22,500 nt of DNA from Anaeramoeba ignava (Eukaryota > Metamonada > Anaeramoebidae). The stretch lies in the NCBI GenBank assembly GCA_028826165.1, contig JAPDFW010000048.1:10001-32500 (forward strand), given 5' to 3'. The notes beneath the pieces were generated by a model. The model ran no database searches. It saw only the letters and a program-made list of their open reading frames with translations, and was not told the origin of the DNA. This document shows, piece after piece, positions 12,109-21,875 of the stretch. Position 1 is the first letter of the stretch. Each line of letters starts with the position of its first letter. Made by a program: the position numbers and the translations under genes.

Positions 12109-13887
12109 TTAATTATCATCATTATCCAAATCAAGATCATCAACTTTGGAATTAATAATATTCTCAGAAACATTTTGAAGAACCAAAAGAATATTCTGGA
12201 AATTAAAAGAATTGAAAATTTCTTGATCATTGAAAATTTTTTGATTAATTGAATCGGAAACTAAATTCTGGATTAATTGGAAAGTTTTTTGTTGAATTTC
12301 AACAAGAATATCAACAGCATGATTTCCAATATTGCGTAAAATTTGGGTTTTTGTTTCGGAAATTTGGTTTTTAATTGAATCTATTCCTTCGCTTTTAAGA
12401 TGAACAAGTGAATCTTGTGAATAATTTTCCAATTTGTTTTGAATTTTATCAAAATATGAAATGAACGATTCACATGTTTTTTGATAATTAGCAACTTCGA
12501 ATATAATTTTTTGATAAATTTCCGATTTTTCTGACAATTTCAAAAAATCCTTCTTTTTCTTTGTTAAATTTTTAAATTCTTTATCTCGAATTAACCAAAA
12601 TTGTTTCAAAATCAATTTTTGCATTTCTGCGAAGTTTTTGAATATAAAATCAAGTAAATCCACGAAAATTTGCTCTCCAATTTCCTTTTTGGAAATGTAT
12701 TTTGAAATCAAACTATCAATTTTTGCTTTTAATTTGTTGATTGTGTTTTTTAAAAAATGGAATATTCCTTCTTTCTTTGATGTTTTTGTTTTGTGATCAA
12801 TGTAATAAATTGGGAAATAAAGTAATGAGAAAAGAAGTGTTTTGAGATCTCGCACAAAGAAGAAAAGCCAATTTTTTGAAAACACTTTCGAAACGATATC
12901 TTTAGGAATTTCGATTTTTTTTGGTTCGAAATTCTATTTAAATTTATTTATAATTTTAATTTTAATTTTTTAATTTTAATTTTTAATTTTAATTTTAATT
13001 TTTAATTTTAATTTTAATTTTAATTTTAATTTTAATTTTAATTTTAATTTTAATTTTAATTTTTAATTTTATAAATGAATTTTAATTTTGATTTTATTTA
13101 TAATTTTAATTTTAATTTTAATTTTAATTTTATAAATGAATTTTAATTTTAATTTTGATTTTAATTTTATAAATGAATTTTAATTTTAATTTTAATTTTA
13201 ATTTTAATTTTATAAATGAATTTTAATTTTAATTTGAATTTTATAAATGAATTTTAATTTTATTTATAATTTAATTTATAATTTTATTTATAATTTTAAT
13301 TTTATAAATGAATTTTAATTTTAATTTTAATTTTAATTTTATAAATGAATTTTAATTACTTTTCCAATTAATTTAATATGACTATCAAGTTCATCTTTCA
13401 AAGATTCACAATTTAATTTAATAGTTTTTGAAACAATATCCAAGAATTGTTTATCATCTAATTGTTCTTCTTTTTGATCTTCAAGTTCATCCCAAGTCAA
13501 ACCGAAACAAAATTCTTTCATAAATTTGATTTCTGATTTAATTTCTTCAGAAACATCTTCAAAATTTTTCAATTCAATTTTATGCTCTTGATTTTTAGCT
13601 TTTTTTTGTATCTTTTTAGGTTCAAAATTTGAATATAAAAAGTTTTTCATCTTTTCTAAAATTGATTGAATAATTTCCGGAAATTGTTCTGTTTCTTTTT
13701 TTGGTATTTTTTCTTCATTCATTTTGAATTTAAGTGATTCATCGGAAAATTTTGTTGTTAATGTGAATTTCGGATTTTTTTTGAATCTTTGAATCAGGAA
13801 AAGTCCAATGTTTAAAAATGCTGAAATAATCGGAACAAGAATCATTTCAAGAAAAAGTAAGAATGTTTCTGTAATAAAGAAAATTGA
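12109..13887 (-). CDS. Unrecognised membrane-anchored, helix-rich protein, 5' end uncertain
   Basis: Two exons: 13360-13887 and 12109-12933, joined across an intron at 12934-13359 (GTAATT...AAATAG) that keeps frame. I do not recognise the family. The first exon opens with a hydrophobic stretch (FLLFLEMILVPIISAFL and onward, ending before basic RFKKNPK). It is followed by a charged Lys/Glu-rich region containing CFGLTWDELEDQ. The second exon begins NFEPKKIEIPKDIV and has a second hydrophobic stretch (WLFFFVRDLKTLLFSLLYF). A long, probably helical region follows, and the protein ends in the acidic tail DDLDLDNDDN. The first in-frame ATG is at 13845, giving 436 aa. The frame is open upstream to an acceptor-like TTTTAG at 13888, so an upstream exon is possible; 17027-17206 joins in frame (510 aa). 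Membrane insertion is inferred from hydrophobicity only. Confidence 0.65.
12935..13358 (-). repeat. Intron of the unrecognised gene, hexamer and TTTTATAAATGAA repeats
   Basis: AATTTT hexamer interrupted at least six times by TTATAAATGAATT. The sense strand again contains only the two splice-site Gs, in the donor (13359) and the acceptor (12934). Confidence 0.88.
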
Positions 13888-13904
13888 CTAAAAGAAATAT
13901 GAAA

Positions 13905-16030
13905 AAAATTTATAATTTTAATTATTTTAATTTATAATTTAATAATAATTTAATTTATAATTTTATTTATAATTTATTTATAATTTAATTTATAATTTTA
14001 TTTATTATTTAATTTATAATTTTATTTATAATTTAATTTATAATTTAATTTATAATTTTATTTATAATTTAATTTATAATTTAATTTATAATTTTATTTA
14101 TAATTTTATTTATAATTTTATTTATAATTTAATTTATATTTTTAATTTATAATTTTATTTATAATTTTATTTATAATTTAATTTATTTATAATTTTATTT
14201 ATAATTTTAATTTATAATTTAATTTATATTTTAATTTATAATTTAATTTATAATTTTAATTTATAATTTTAATTTATAATTTAATTTATAATTTTATTTA
14301 TAATTTATTTATAATTTAATTTATAATTTTATTTATAATTTTATTTATAATTTTATTTATAATTTTAATTTATAATTTTTATTTTAATTTATAATTTATT
14401 TTTAATTTGTTTAATTTAATTTATAATTTTAATTTATAATTTAATTTATAATTTATTTATAATTTTATTTATAATTTAATTTATAATTTTAATTTATATT
14501 TATTTAATTTATAATTTTAATTTTATAATTTTATTTATAATTTTTATTTATAATTTTAATTTATAATTTATTTTATAATTTTTATTTATAATTTTATTTA
14601 TGTTTTTATTTATAATTTTATTTATAATTTTTAATTTTATTTAATTTTATTTATAATTTTATTTATAATTTTATTTATTATTTTATTTATAATTTTATTT
14701 ATAATTTTATTTATAATTTTATTTATAATTTTATTTATAATTTTATTTATAATTTTTATTTATAATTTTATTTATAATTTTAATTTATTATTTTATTTAT
14801 AATTTTATTTATAATTTTATTTATAATTTTATTTATAATTTTTATTTATATTTTATTTTTATTTTTTATTTATAATTTTATTTATATTTTTATTTATAAT
14901 TTAATTTATATTTTTATTTATAATTTAATTTATAATTTTATTTATAATTTTAATTTATAATTTTTATTTATAATTTTATTTATAATTTTAATTTATAATT
15001 TAATTTATAATTTTTATTTATAATTTAATTTATAATTTAATTTATTTATTTAATTTTAATTTTATTTTTTTAATTTTAATTTATAATTTTTATTTATAAT
15101 TTTATTTATAATTTAATTTTAATTTAATTTTATAATTTATTTATAATTTAATTTATAATTTTAATTTATAATTTTAATTTATTTTAATTTTATTTTTATT
15201 TATATTTTTATTTATAATTTTAATTTATAATTTTATTTATAATTTTATTTATAATTTTAATTTATAATTTTTATTTATATTTTTAATTTATATTTTAATT
15301 TATTTTTTATTTATTATTTTATTTTTATTTTTTTATTTTTTTATTTTTTTTTATTTTTTATTTTTTTTTAATTTATAATTTTATTTATTTTTTTAATTTA
15401 TAATTTTATTTATAATTTTAATTTATATTTTTAATTTATAATTTAATTTATATTTTTAATTTATAATTTTATTTTTTATTTTTATTTATAATTTATTTTA
15501 TAATTTAATTTATTATTTAATTTATATTTTTTTATTTATAATTTTATTTATAATTTTATTTATAATTTTAATTTATAATTTTATTTATAATTTATAATTT
15601 AATTTATAATTTTATTTATAATTTTATTTATAATTTTAATTTATAATTTAATTTTATAATTTAATTTATAATTTTATTTATAATTTTATTTATAATTTTA
15701 TTTATAATTTTTAATTTATAATTTTTATTTATAATTTTTATTTATAATTTTATTTTTTAATTTATAATTTTATTTATAATTTTTATTTTATAATTTAATT
15801 TATAATTTTATTTATAATTTTAATTTATAATTTAATTTTATTTATAATTTTATTTATAATAATTTTATTTATAATTTTATTTATAAATTTATATTTATAA
15901 TTTTTTTTTATAATTTTTATTTATAATTTTATTTATAATTTAATTTATAATTTAATTTATAATTTAATTTATAATTTAATTTTATTAATTTTTATTTAAT
16001 TATTTTTTAATTTTAATTTACTTAATTTTT
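13905..16030. repeat. A/T 12-mer repeat field of about 2.1 kb
   Basis: TTTATAATTTTA and TTTATAATTTAA units, the same family as PTEN intron 1 but far less regular: many one- to four-base indels, T-runs (15320-15370) and register changes. Almost no G or C. No gene is visible. If exon 17027-17206 belongs to the gene at 12109-13887, this is most of a 3.1-kb intron; otherwise it is intergenic. The irregularity could reflect age or poor assembly quality. Confidence 0.9.
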
Positions 16031-16033
16031 TAA

Positions 16034-16232
16034 TGATGAAAAACAAAAAGCAAAAACAAAATTTAAAATTTAAATTTATAATTTTAATTTTTATAAAGTT
16101 TAAGGATTTAAATTTATTTTCCATTTTTGATTTATTTTTTCTTTTAATTTTATTTTTTTAATTTTATTTTTCATTTTCATTTTTTTAATTTTTGATCAAT
16201 AATATTTTCGTTTTATAATTTAAATTTATAAT
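16034..16232 (-). pseudogene. Eroded copy of the short ORF/exon at 17003-17206
   Basis: It shares ordered islands with 16992-17212: GATGAAAA, ATAAAGTT, TATTTTCCATTTTT, TTTTCATTTTCATTTT and TTTTTGATCAATAATATTTT followed by CG (all plus strand). Sequence between the islands has become AATTT-rich filler. The start codon has gone and TGA appears soon after the conserved NENIIDQ codons, so it cannot encode the parental peptide. It is in the same orientation, roughly 960 bp from its parent. Confidence 0.75.
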
Positions 16233-16329
16233 TTTAATTTAATTAATTTAAATTTATAATTTTATTTATAATTTTAATTTATCGATTTAATTTATAAGAA
16301 AAATTTTAAAATTTGAAAAATTTATAATT

Positions 16330-16960
16330 TTAATTTTTTATTTAATTTTTATTTAAAATTTTATTTATAATTTTATTTATAATTTTATTTATAATTTTTA
16401 TTTTTATAATTTTTTTTTATAATTTTATTTGGAATATTTAAAAAGAAGAATTAAATAAATTTTTAATTTAATAATTTAATTTTTAATTTTATTTTTTTTT
16501 AATTTTATTGATTTTAATTTTTATTAATTGAATTTTTATTTGAATATTTGAAATTAAAGAAATATCAATTTCAATTTTTCCATCTTTATTTCTAATTTAT
16601 AATTTAGAATTTATAATTCAATTTTATAATTAAAATTTATGAAAAAGCAAAAAGTGGAATAAAAACCAAAAATTTTTAATTTTATTTTTACCTTTTATTT
16701 TTAATTTTATTTATTTTTTTTTTTTTGATTAAGTTTATTTAGAAAATTTAAATTTAAATTTTTTAATTTATTTTTTTTCATTTTTAATTTTATTTATTTT
16801 TCAATTATTTTTTTTTTTTTTGTTTTATTTATCATTTTCATTTTCATTTAATTTTATTTTTAATTTTAATTTATAATTTTGATTTTGATTTTGATTTTTA
16901 TTTATAATTTTGATTTATAATTTTAATTTTAATTTTAATTTTAATTTAATTTTTAATTTA
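16330..16960 (-). pseudogene. Eroded copy of TEN1
   Basis: Matches the TEN1 gene in order. TTGGAA...AAGAAGAATTAAATAAAT (16431-16460) corresponds to the exon 3/intron 2 boundary. GAATTTTTATTTGAATATTT and the following bases to TTTTTCCATC (16530-16585) correspond to exon 2. GAAAAAGCAAAAAGTGGAAT (16641) corresponds to intron 1. TTGATTAAGTT and onward (16725-16850) corresponds to exon 1. It then runs into GATTTT units as the parent does. Because introns match too, this is a DNA duplication and not a retrocopy. The region matching exon 3 (about 16340-16430) is replaced by the TTTATAATTTTA repeat. Confidence 0.75.
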
Positions 16961-17002
16961 TAATTTGAATTTGTTAATTTTATTTTGAAATGATGAAAAT
17001 TT

Positions 17003-17206
17003 TCAAAAACAAAAACAAAAACAAACTTTAAAAATTAAATTTGAATTTCTAATTTTTTGATAAAGTTGAATTAAGGAATTAAATGTATTTTCCATTTTTT
17101 TGATTCTTTCTTTGTTTTCTTTTGTAACTTTTTCTTTTTGTTTTTCATTTTCATTTTCATTTTCATTTTCTTTTTGATCAATAATATTTTCGTTTTTTTG
17201 TGACAT
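17003..17206 (-). CDS. Short Asn-Glu-rich ORF, possibly a first exon
   Basis: Opens at 17206 with MSQKNENIIDQ. A Glu-Asn tract from GAAAAT units (residues ~13-22) and a lysine-rich helical part follow, then MENTFNSLIQLYQKIRNSN. As an uninterrupted ORF it is 67 aa and ends in an odd FKVCFCFCF encoded by TTTTTG repeats. Alternatively a GT after codon 60 (donor GTTTGT at 17026) splices to 13887 in the same phase and makes this the first exon of the gene at 12109. Against that, every other donor I found reads GTA and the intron would be 3139 nt. The start carries the same CTTATA/T-run box as PTEN, which supports it being a genuine start codon. No function can be assigned. Confidence 0.45.
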   Translation of the reverse strand: MSQKNENIIDQKENENENENEKQKEKVTKENKERIKKMENTFNSLIQLYQKIRNSNLIFKVCFCFCF

Positions 17207-17224
17207 TTAAAAAAAAAATATAAG
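17204..17224 (-). promoter_or_regulatory. Start-site box matching that of PTEN
   Basis: CTTATA, T-run, AA and ATGTC, with the same distance from CTTATA to ATG as at 3024-3044. Absent from the eroded copy at 16232. Confidence 0.4.
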
Positions 17225-17285
17225 AAAAAAATAATTCAATTAAAGAAAGAAAGAAGAAATAAAGTAAGAATGAAATTAATTATCG

Positions 17286-17311
17286 ATTTTGAAAAGAAAA
17301 AAATGAAAAAA
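17286..17311 (-). promoter_or_regulatory. Leader-type box between TEN1 and the short ORF
   Basis: On the minus strand TTTTTTCAT, T7, CTTTTCAAAA, as found directly before the RCC1-BTB starts. Here it is followed by TCGATAATTAATTTC and not by ATG, about 80 bp before the 17206 start codon. It may be an upstream promoter element. Confidence 0.3.
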
Positions 17312-17340
17312 AAAAATTTTTTTAATTTTTAATTTTTAAT

Positions 17341-17853
17341 TTAATTTTTATTTCCAAAAAATTCTCTTAATTTTTGAATAGAAAATTTAAAAACTGAGTA
17401 ATTAATTCCTTTCATACATTTCATTGAAACAGCTTTTAATTGGAACTAAAATAAAAAAAAAGAAGAATTAAATAAATTTTTAATAATAAAAAAAACAACT
17501 TTTTTTTTACTTGATTTTCATTTTTTTTATAAAAAATTCCATTGATTTGATAATATTCATGAATTTTTATTTGAATATTTGAAATTAAAGAAATATCAAT
17601 TTCAATTTTTCCATCTTCAGTTCTAATTTGTGCAGAATTATCAGTTAAATCAATTAAAAATAATCTAAAAAAATTAATGAAAAAAAAAAGCAAAAAAAAA
17701 AAAGTGGAATAAAAAAAAAAACCAAAAAAAATTTTTTAAACTTATTTTTTTTTACCTTCCAAGAATTTGAATTCTTTCTCTTTCTTTAATTTGATTAAGT
17801 TCATTTAGAAAAATAAATTTAAAAGAATTTTCAGAATTTCTTTTTTTCTTCAT
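17341..17853 (-). CDS. TEN1: CST complex subunit TEN1, three exons
   Basis: Exons 17756-17853, 17511-17664 and 17341-17445, with introns of 91 and 65 nt (GTAAAA...TTTTTAG and GTAAAA...ATTTTAG). The protein is 118 aa, against about 120 in animals and plants. Key matches to TEN1 follow the OB-fold order. LNELNQIKERERIQILGRLF at residues 16-35 corresponds to the first strand pair (GRLCLYD in human, GKLQEYD in plants). Acidic IEIDISLI comes next, then YYQINGIFY (GSLYIVLGEL, GSIYQFIGEL). The C-terminal LKAVSMKCMKGINYSVF plus helix SIQKLREFF corresponds to ARxxxxVDGIDLNLY plus QSLQLLRQF. TEN1 pairs with STN1 on single-stranded telomeric DNA and regulates telomerase and fill-in synthesis. The start was chosen at 17853 because the length fits. 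The frame stays open further upstream, but without any ATG. The identification rests on remembered motifs, not a search. Confidence 0.8.
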
Positions 17854-17917
17854 TTTTTGAATAAAGATTTCATTTTTTTCAATTTCTTTTGTTTTTCTTC
17901 TTTTGTTTTCAAATAAA

Positions 17918-18310
17918 TCATTTTCATTTTCATTTTGATTTTCATTTTGATTTTGATTTTGATTTTGATTTTGATTTTGATTTTGATTTTGATTTTGATT
18001 TTCATTTTGATTTTGATTTTGATTTTGATTTTGATTTTGATTTTGATTTTGATTTTGATTTTGATTTTGATTTTGATTTTGATTTTCTAATTGATTTTGA
18101 TTTTGATTTTGATTTTGATTTTGATTTTCAATTTGATTTTGATTTTGATTTTGATTTTAGATTTAGATTTTGATTTTGATTTTGATTTTGATTTTGATTT
18201 TCATTTTCATTTTGACTTTGATTTTGATTTTGATTTTGATTTTGATTTTGATTTTGATTTTGATTTTGATTTTCATTTTGATTTTCATTTTAATTTTGAT
18301 TTTCATTTTA
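17918..18310. repeat. (GATTTT)n array upstream of TEN1
   Basis: About 390 bp, mostly GATTTT on the plus strand with CATTTT variants and two disruptions (CTAATT at 18087, TTTAGATTTAGATTT at 18157). Read on the minus strand in the TEN1 frame it codes for alternating Asn-Gln/Asn-Glu with no stop back to about 18165. It contains no in-frame ATG, so I treat it as leader or upstream DNA. Confidence 0.9.
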
Positions 18311-18888
18311 TTTAAATTTGATTTTCCATAAAATTTTTTATTTTCTTTTTCATTTTTCATTCAACATTTTCATTTTATTTTTTTAAAAATTTTGAAAAAC
18401 AAAAATAAAAATTTTTTTAAAATTTGAATTCTTAAACAATAAAATTTTGAATTTTAAAATTTTACAAACATTTGAAAAGTTCTTAATGAAAAATTTAAAA
18501 TTAAAAACAAATTCAAAAAAATTTAAATTTGAAAAAGCAATTTTAATTGAAATTAAATTTTGAAAAAGAAAATTTATTACAAACATTTGAATAAGTTTGT
18601 AAAAAAAAAAAGAGAGAGAAAATTTTTAATTCATACTGAAGAATTTTTTAAATCAAAAGAAATCATAAATTTGAAAAAAAAAGCAAAATTAAATGAAATT
18701 AAAAAAATGAAAAAAGAAAAAAAGTGAAAAAAAAGTGAAAAAAAAACAAATTGAATGTTTGCTCTGAAAATAAGAGATAAAATTAAGATTTTTTGAAGAA
18801 AATCAATTCACATGAAATGATATTGAAAATTGAAAATTGAAAATTTTGGATAAATTGGAATACAAACGTAAAATTGAATGAAAATTTA
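18311..18888. other. AT-rich intergenic region, no gene seen
   Basis: Lies between the TEN1-side repeat and the stop codon of the proline-rich gene. It is rich in AAAATT, T-runs and A-runs, with no periodic array. Two near-identical phrases, TTACAAACATTTGAAAAGTT (18461) and TTACAAACATTTGAATAAGT (18577), are about 116 bp apart. Minus-strand frames of 65 or so codons here are low-complexity Phe/Lys/Ile and not convincing. It should contain the 3' end of one gene and the promoter of TEN1. Confidence 0.5.
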
Positions 18889-21863
18889 TTAATCATTTTG
18901 GAAATCATTAGGATCAATCGGAGGTGGAAGAAATTCCATATTTTGAGAATCTCCATCAAAATTTTGATCTATTGGGATTTCTGGAAAATCTCCATCAATT
19001 GGTGGAGGAAGTAGTGTTGGATCTTGTAGAAATTCATCATCCTCATCTAAAGGAGGTGGTGTTGGTTTAAATTGAATATTAATATTTTCATCCTCATCTA
19101 AAGGAGGTGGTGTTGGTTTAAATTCATTAATATTATTATTATCTTCATCTAAAGGAGGTGGTGTTGGTTTTAATTGAATATTATTATTATCATCTTCATT
19201 TAAAGGAGGTGGTGTTGGTTTTAATTGATTATTATTATTATTATCTTCATCTAAAGGAGGTGGTGTTGGTTTTAATTGATTATTATTATTATTATCTTCA
19301 TCTAAAGGAGGTGGTGTTGGTTTTAATTGAATATTAATATTATTATCATCTTCATTTAAAGGAGGTGGTGTTGGTTTTAATTGATTATTATTATCCTCAT
19401 CTAAAGGAGGTGGTGTTGGTTTAAATTGATTAATATTATTATCTTCATTTAAAGGAGGTGGTGTTGGTTTTAAGTGATTATTATTATTATTATCTTCATC
19501 TAAAGGAGGTGGTGTTAGTTTAAATTGATTAATATTATTATCTTCATCTAAAGGAGGTGGTGTTGGTTTTAATTGATTAATATTATTATTATCTTCATTT
19601 AAAGGAGGTGGTGTTGGTTTAAATTGAATATTATTATTATCATCTTCATTTAAAGGAGGTGGTGTTGGTTTAAATTGATTAATATTTTCATCTTCATTTA
19701 AAGGAGGTGGTGTTGGTTTAAATTGAATATTATTATTATTATTATCTTCATTTAAAGGAGGTGGTGTTGGTTTAAATTCATTATTATTATTATTTTCTTC
19801 ATTTAAAGGAGGTGATGTTGGTTTAAATTGATTAATATTATCATCATCCTCATTTAAAGGAGGTGGTGTTGGTTTAAATTGATTAATATTATTATCTTCA
19901 TCTAAAGGAGGTGGTGTTGGTTTTAATTGATTAATATTATTATCATCTTCATTTAAAGGAGGTGGTGTTGGTTTAAATTCATTAATATTATCATCTTCAT
20001 TTAAAGGAGGTGGTGTTGGTTTAAATTGATTATTATTATCATCCTCATTTAAAGGAGGTGGTGTTGGTTTAAATTCATTAATATTATTATTATCTTCATT
20101 TAAAGGAGGTGGTGTTGGTTTAAATTCATTATTATTATTATTATCTTCATTTAAAGGAGGTGGTGTTGGTTTAAATTGATTAATATTTTCATCCTCATCT
20201 AAAGGAGGTGGTGTTGGTTTAAATTCATTAATATTATTATTATCTTCATTTAAAGGAGGTGGTGTTGGTTTAAATTTATTATTATTATCATCTTCATTTA
20301 AAGGAGGTGGTGTTGGTTTTAATTGAATATTATTATTATTATCTTCATTTAAAGGAGGTGGTGTTGGTTTAAATTGAATATTATTATTATTATCTTCATT
20401 TAAAGGAGATGGTGTTGGTTTTAATTGATTATTATTATTATTATTATCTTCATTTAAAGGAGGTGGTGTTGGTTTTAATTGAATATTAATATTATCATCC
20501 TCATCTAAAGGAGGTGGTGTTGGTTTAAATTGATTATTATTATCATCTTCATTTAAAGGAGGTGGTGTTGGTTTAAATTGAATATTAATATTATTATCTT
20601 CATCTAAAGGAGGTGGTGTTGGTTTAAATTCATTATTATTATTATCATCCTCATTTAAAGGAGGTGGTGTTGGTTTAAATTCATTAATATTATTATCATC
20701 TTCATTTAAAGGAGGTGGTGTTGGTTTAAATTGATTAATATTATCATTATTATCTTCATTTAAAGGAGGTGGTGTTGGTTTAAATTGAATATTATTATTA
20801 TTATCTTCATTTAAAGGAGATGGTGTTGGTTTAAATTCAATATTATTATTTTCATCTTCATTTAAAGGAGGTGGTGTTGGTTTAAATTCATTAATATTAT
20901 TATCATCTTCATTTAAAGGAGGTGGTGTTGGTTTAAATTCATTAATATTATTATCTTCATTTAAAGGAGGTGGTGTTGGTTTAAATTCATTAATATTATT
21001 ATCATCCTCATTTAAAGGAGGTGGTGTTGGTTTAAATTGATTAATATTATTATCTTCATTTAAAGGAGATGGTGTTGGTTTAAATTGAATATTAATATTT
21101 TCATCTTCATTTAAAGGAGGTGGTAATTCTTGTAGATTAAAATCACCATCCAAAGGAGGAGGAATCAAATTATTATCCAAATTATCTATAAAATCCAAAG
21201 GAGGTGGAGTTGGAGCATTAAAAGAAGGATTTTTAGAAATAATAGGAGGAGGGATATTTTGATGAACAACAGGAGGATTTTCAGGTTTTAAAACAGGGGG
21301 AGAAATAGGAACTTGACCAATTCTTTTTTTAGAAATTCTAGATAAAACATTTTGTGATTTAGCTTGATCAATAATTGAATCATCAACTTCATCAAACTCA
21401 GAAAAATCACTTTGAGTTGATTCTGTTTGTGTGTCTCCAGTGATTTCACCGAGAACATCAGCTTGGATCTGTTTGAAATTTGCAGAGCGTAAAACAGGAG
21501 CTGCAGGATTTTTATTTGTGAGTAACGAAGATGAACGTGGACGATTAAGTGGTTGAATATTCGCTCGTTTTTCAATTGATTCTTTTCGAGTGATTTTTCG
21601 AAATTTTGCATTTTGTTCTAATTCTTGAAGAAATTCTTCAGGATTTTTTTCTCCGTTAAATAATCCTTCTTGTATTTCTTTTCGTAGTTCAGCTGCTTCC
21701 ACTATGTATTTTGTTGTTCGGTGATATTTGTTCGATAATTGATCACGTACATGATTTGGTATGTTCGTATTCATTTGATTGATCATTTGTTGGCATAATT
21801 TCTTTTGCTTCTTGATGTAATCATCTGTTGCTTTCAGTGATGCTCGAATTTCTTCAAGTGATT
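18889..21863 (-). CDS. Proline-rich repeat protein, 3' part (5' exon outside the window)
   Basis: Open from about 21863 to TAA at 18889, roughly 990 codons. The frame has no ATG at its right end; the nearest start-like codon is TTG (21873) inside the repeat, so an upstream exon must lie beyond 22500. A likely acceptor is AAAAAAG at 21864. The first ~110 residues are charged and helical (SLEEIRASLKATDDYIKKQK, later KYIVEAAELRKEIQEG). A Pro/Ser-rich linker with QSDFSEFDEVDDSIIDQ follows. About 41 repeats of KPTPPPL(N/D)ED plus an Asn-rich spacer come next, then the acidic tail FLPPPIDPNDFQND. Short Pro motifs of this kind are known ligands of SH3, WW, EVH1 and profilin folds. A multivalent scaffold, perhaps in actin or membrane organisation, is inferred. 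I do not recognise a named family. Confidence 0.8.
19031..21085 (-). repeat. Coding tandem repeat, about 41 units of 45-54 bp
   Basis: Each unit has a rigid core, AAAGGAGGTGGTGTTGGTTT on the plus strand, encoding KPTPPPL. A variable ATT/ATC triplet run follows, encoding two to six Asn, Ile or Asp. Unit length changes only in steps of 3 bp. Variants are sparse: PSPL in four units, SPPL once, KLTP once, NEEN once. Strict frame keeping and the near-invariant core indicate selection on the protein or continuing homogenisation. Confidence 0.92.
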
Positions 21864-21875
21864 CTTTTTTCAATT

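Noticed and set aside
11937-12230. Minus-strand ORF overlapping the end of the unrecognised gene
   Set aside because: A different frame over the 3' end of a better-supported exon and a 17-bp repeat; low-complexity composition and no ATG context.
18163-18360. Lys-Ile rich minus-strand ORF starting MKNEKENKKFYGK as a 5' exon of TEN1
   Set aside because: The tract is the (GATTTT)n array in another frame, and no GTA donor links it to the TEN1 frame.
21288-21611. 107-codon minus-strand ORF
   Set aside because: Alternate frame inside the proline-rich gene; no family features.
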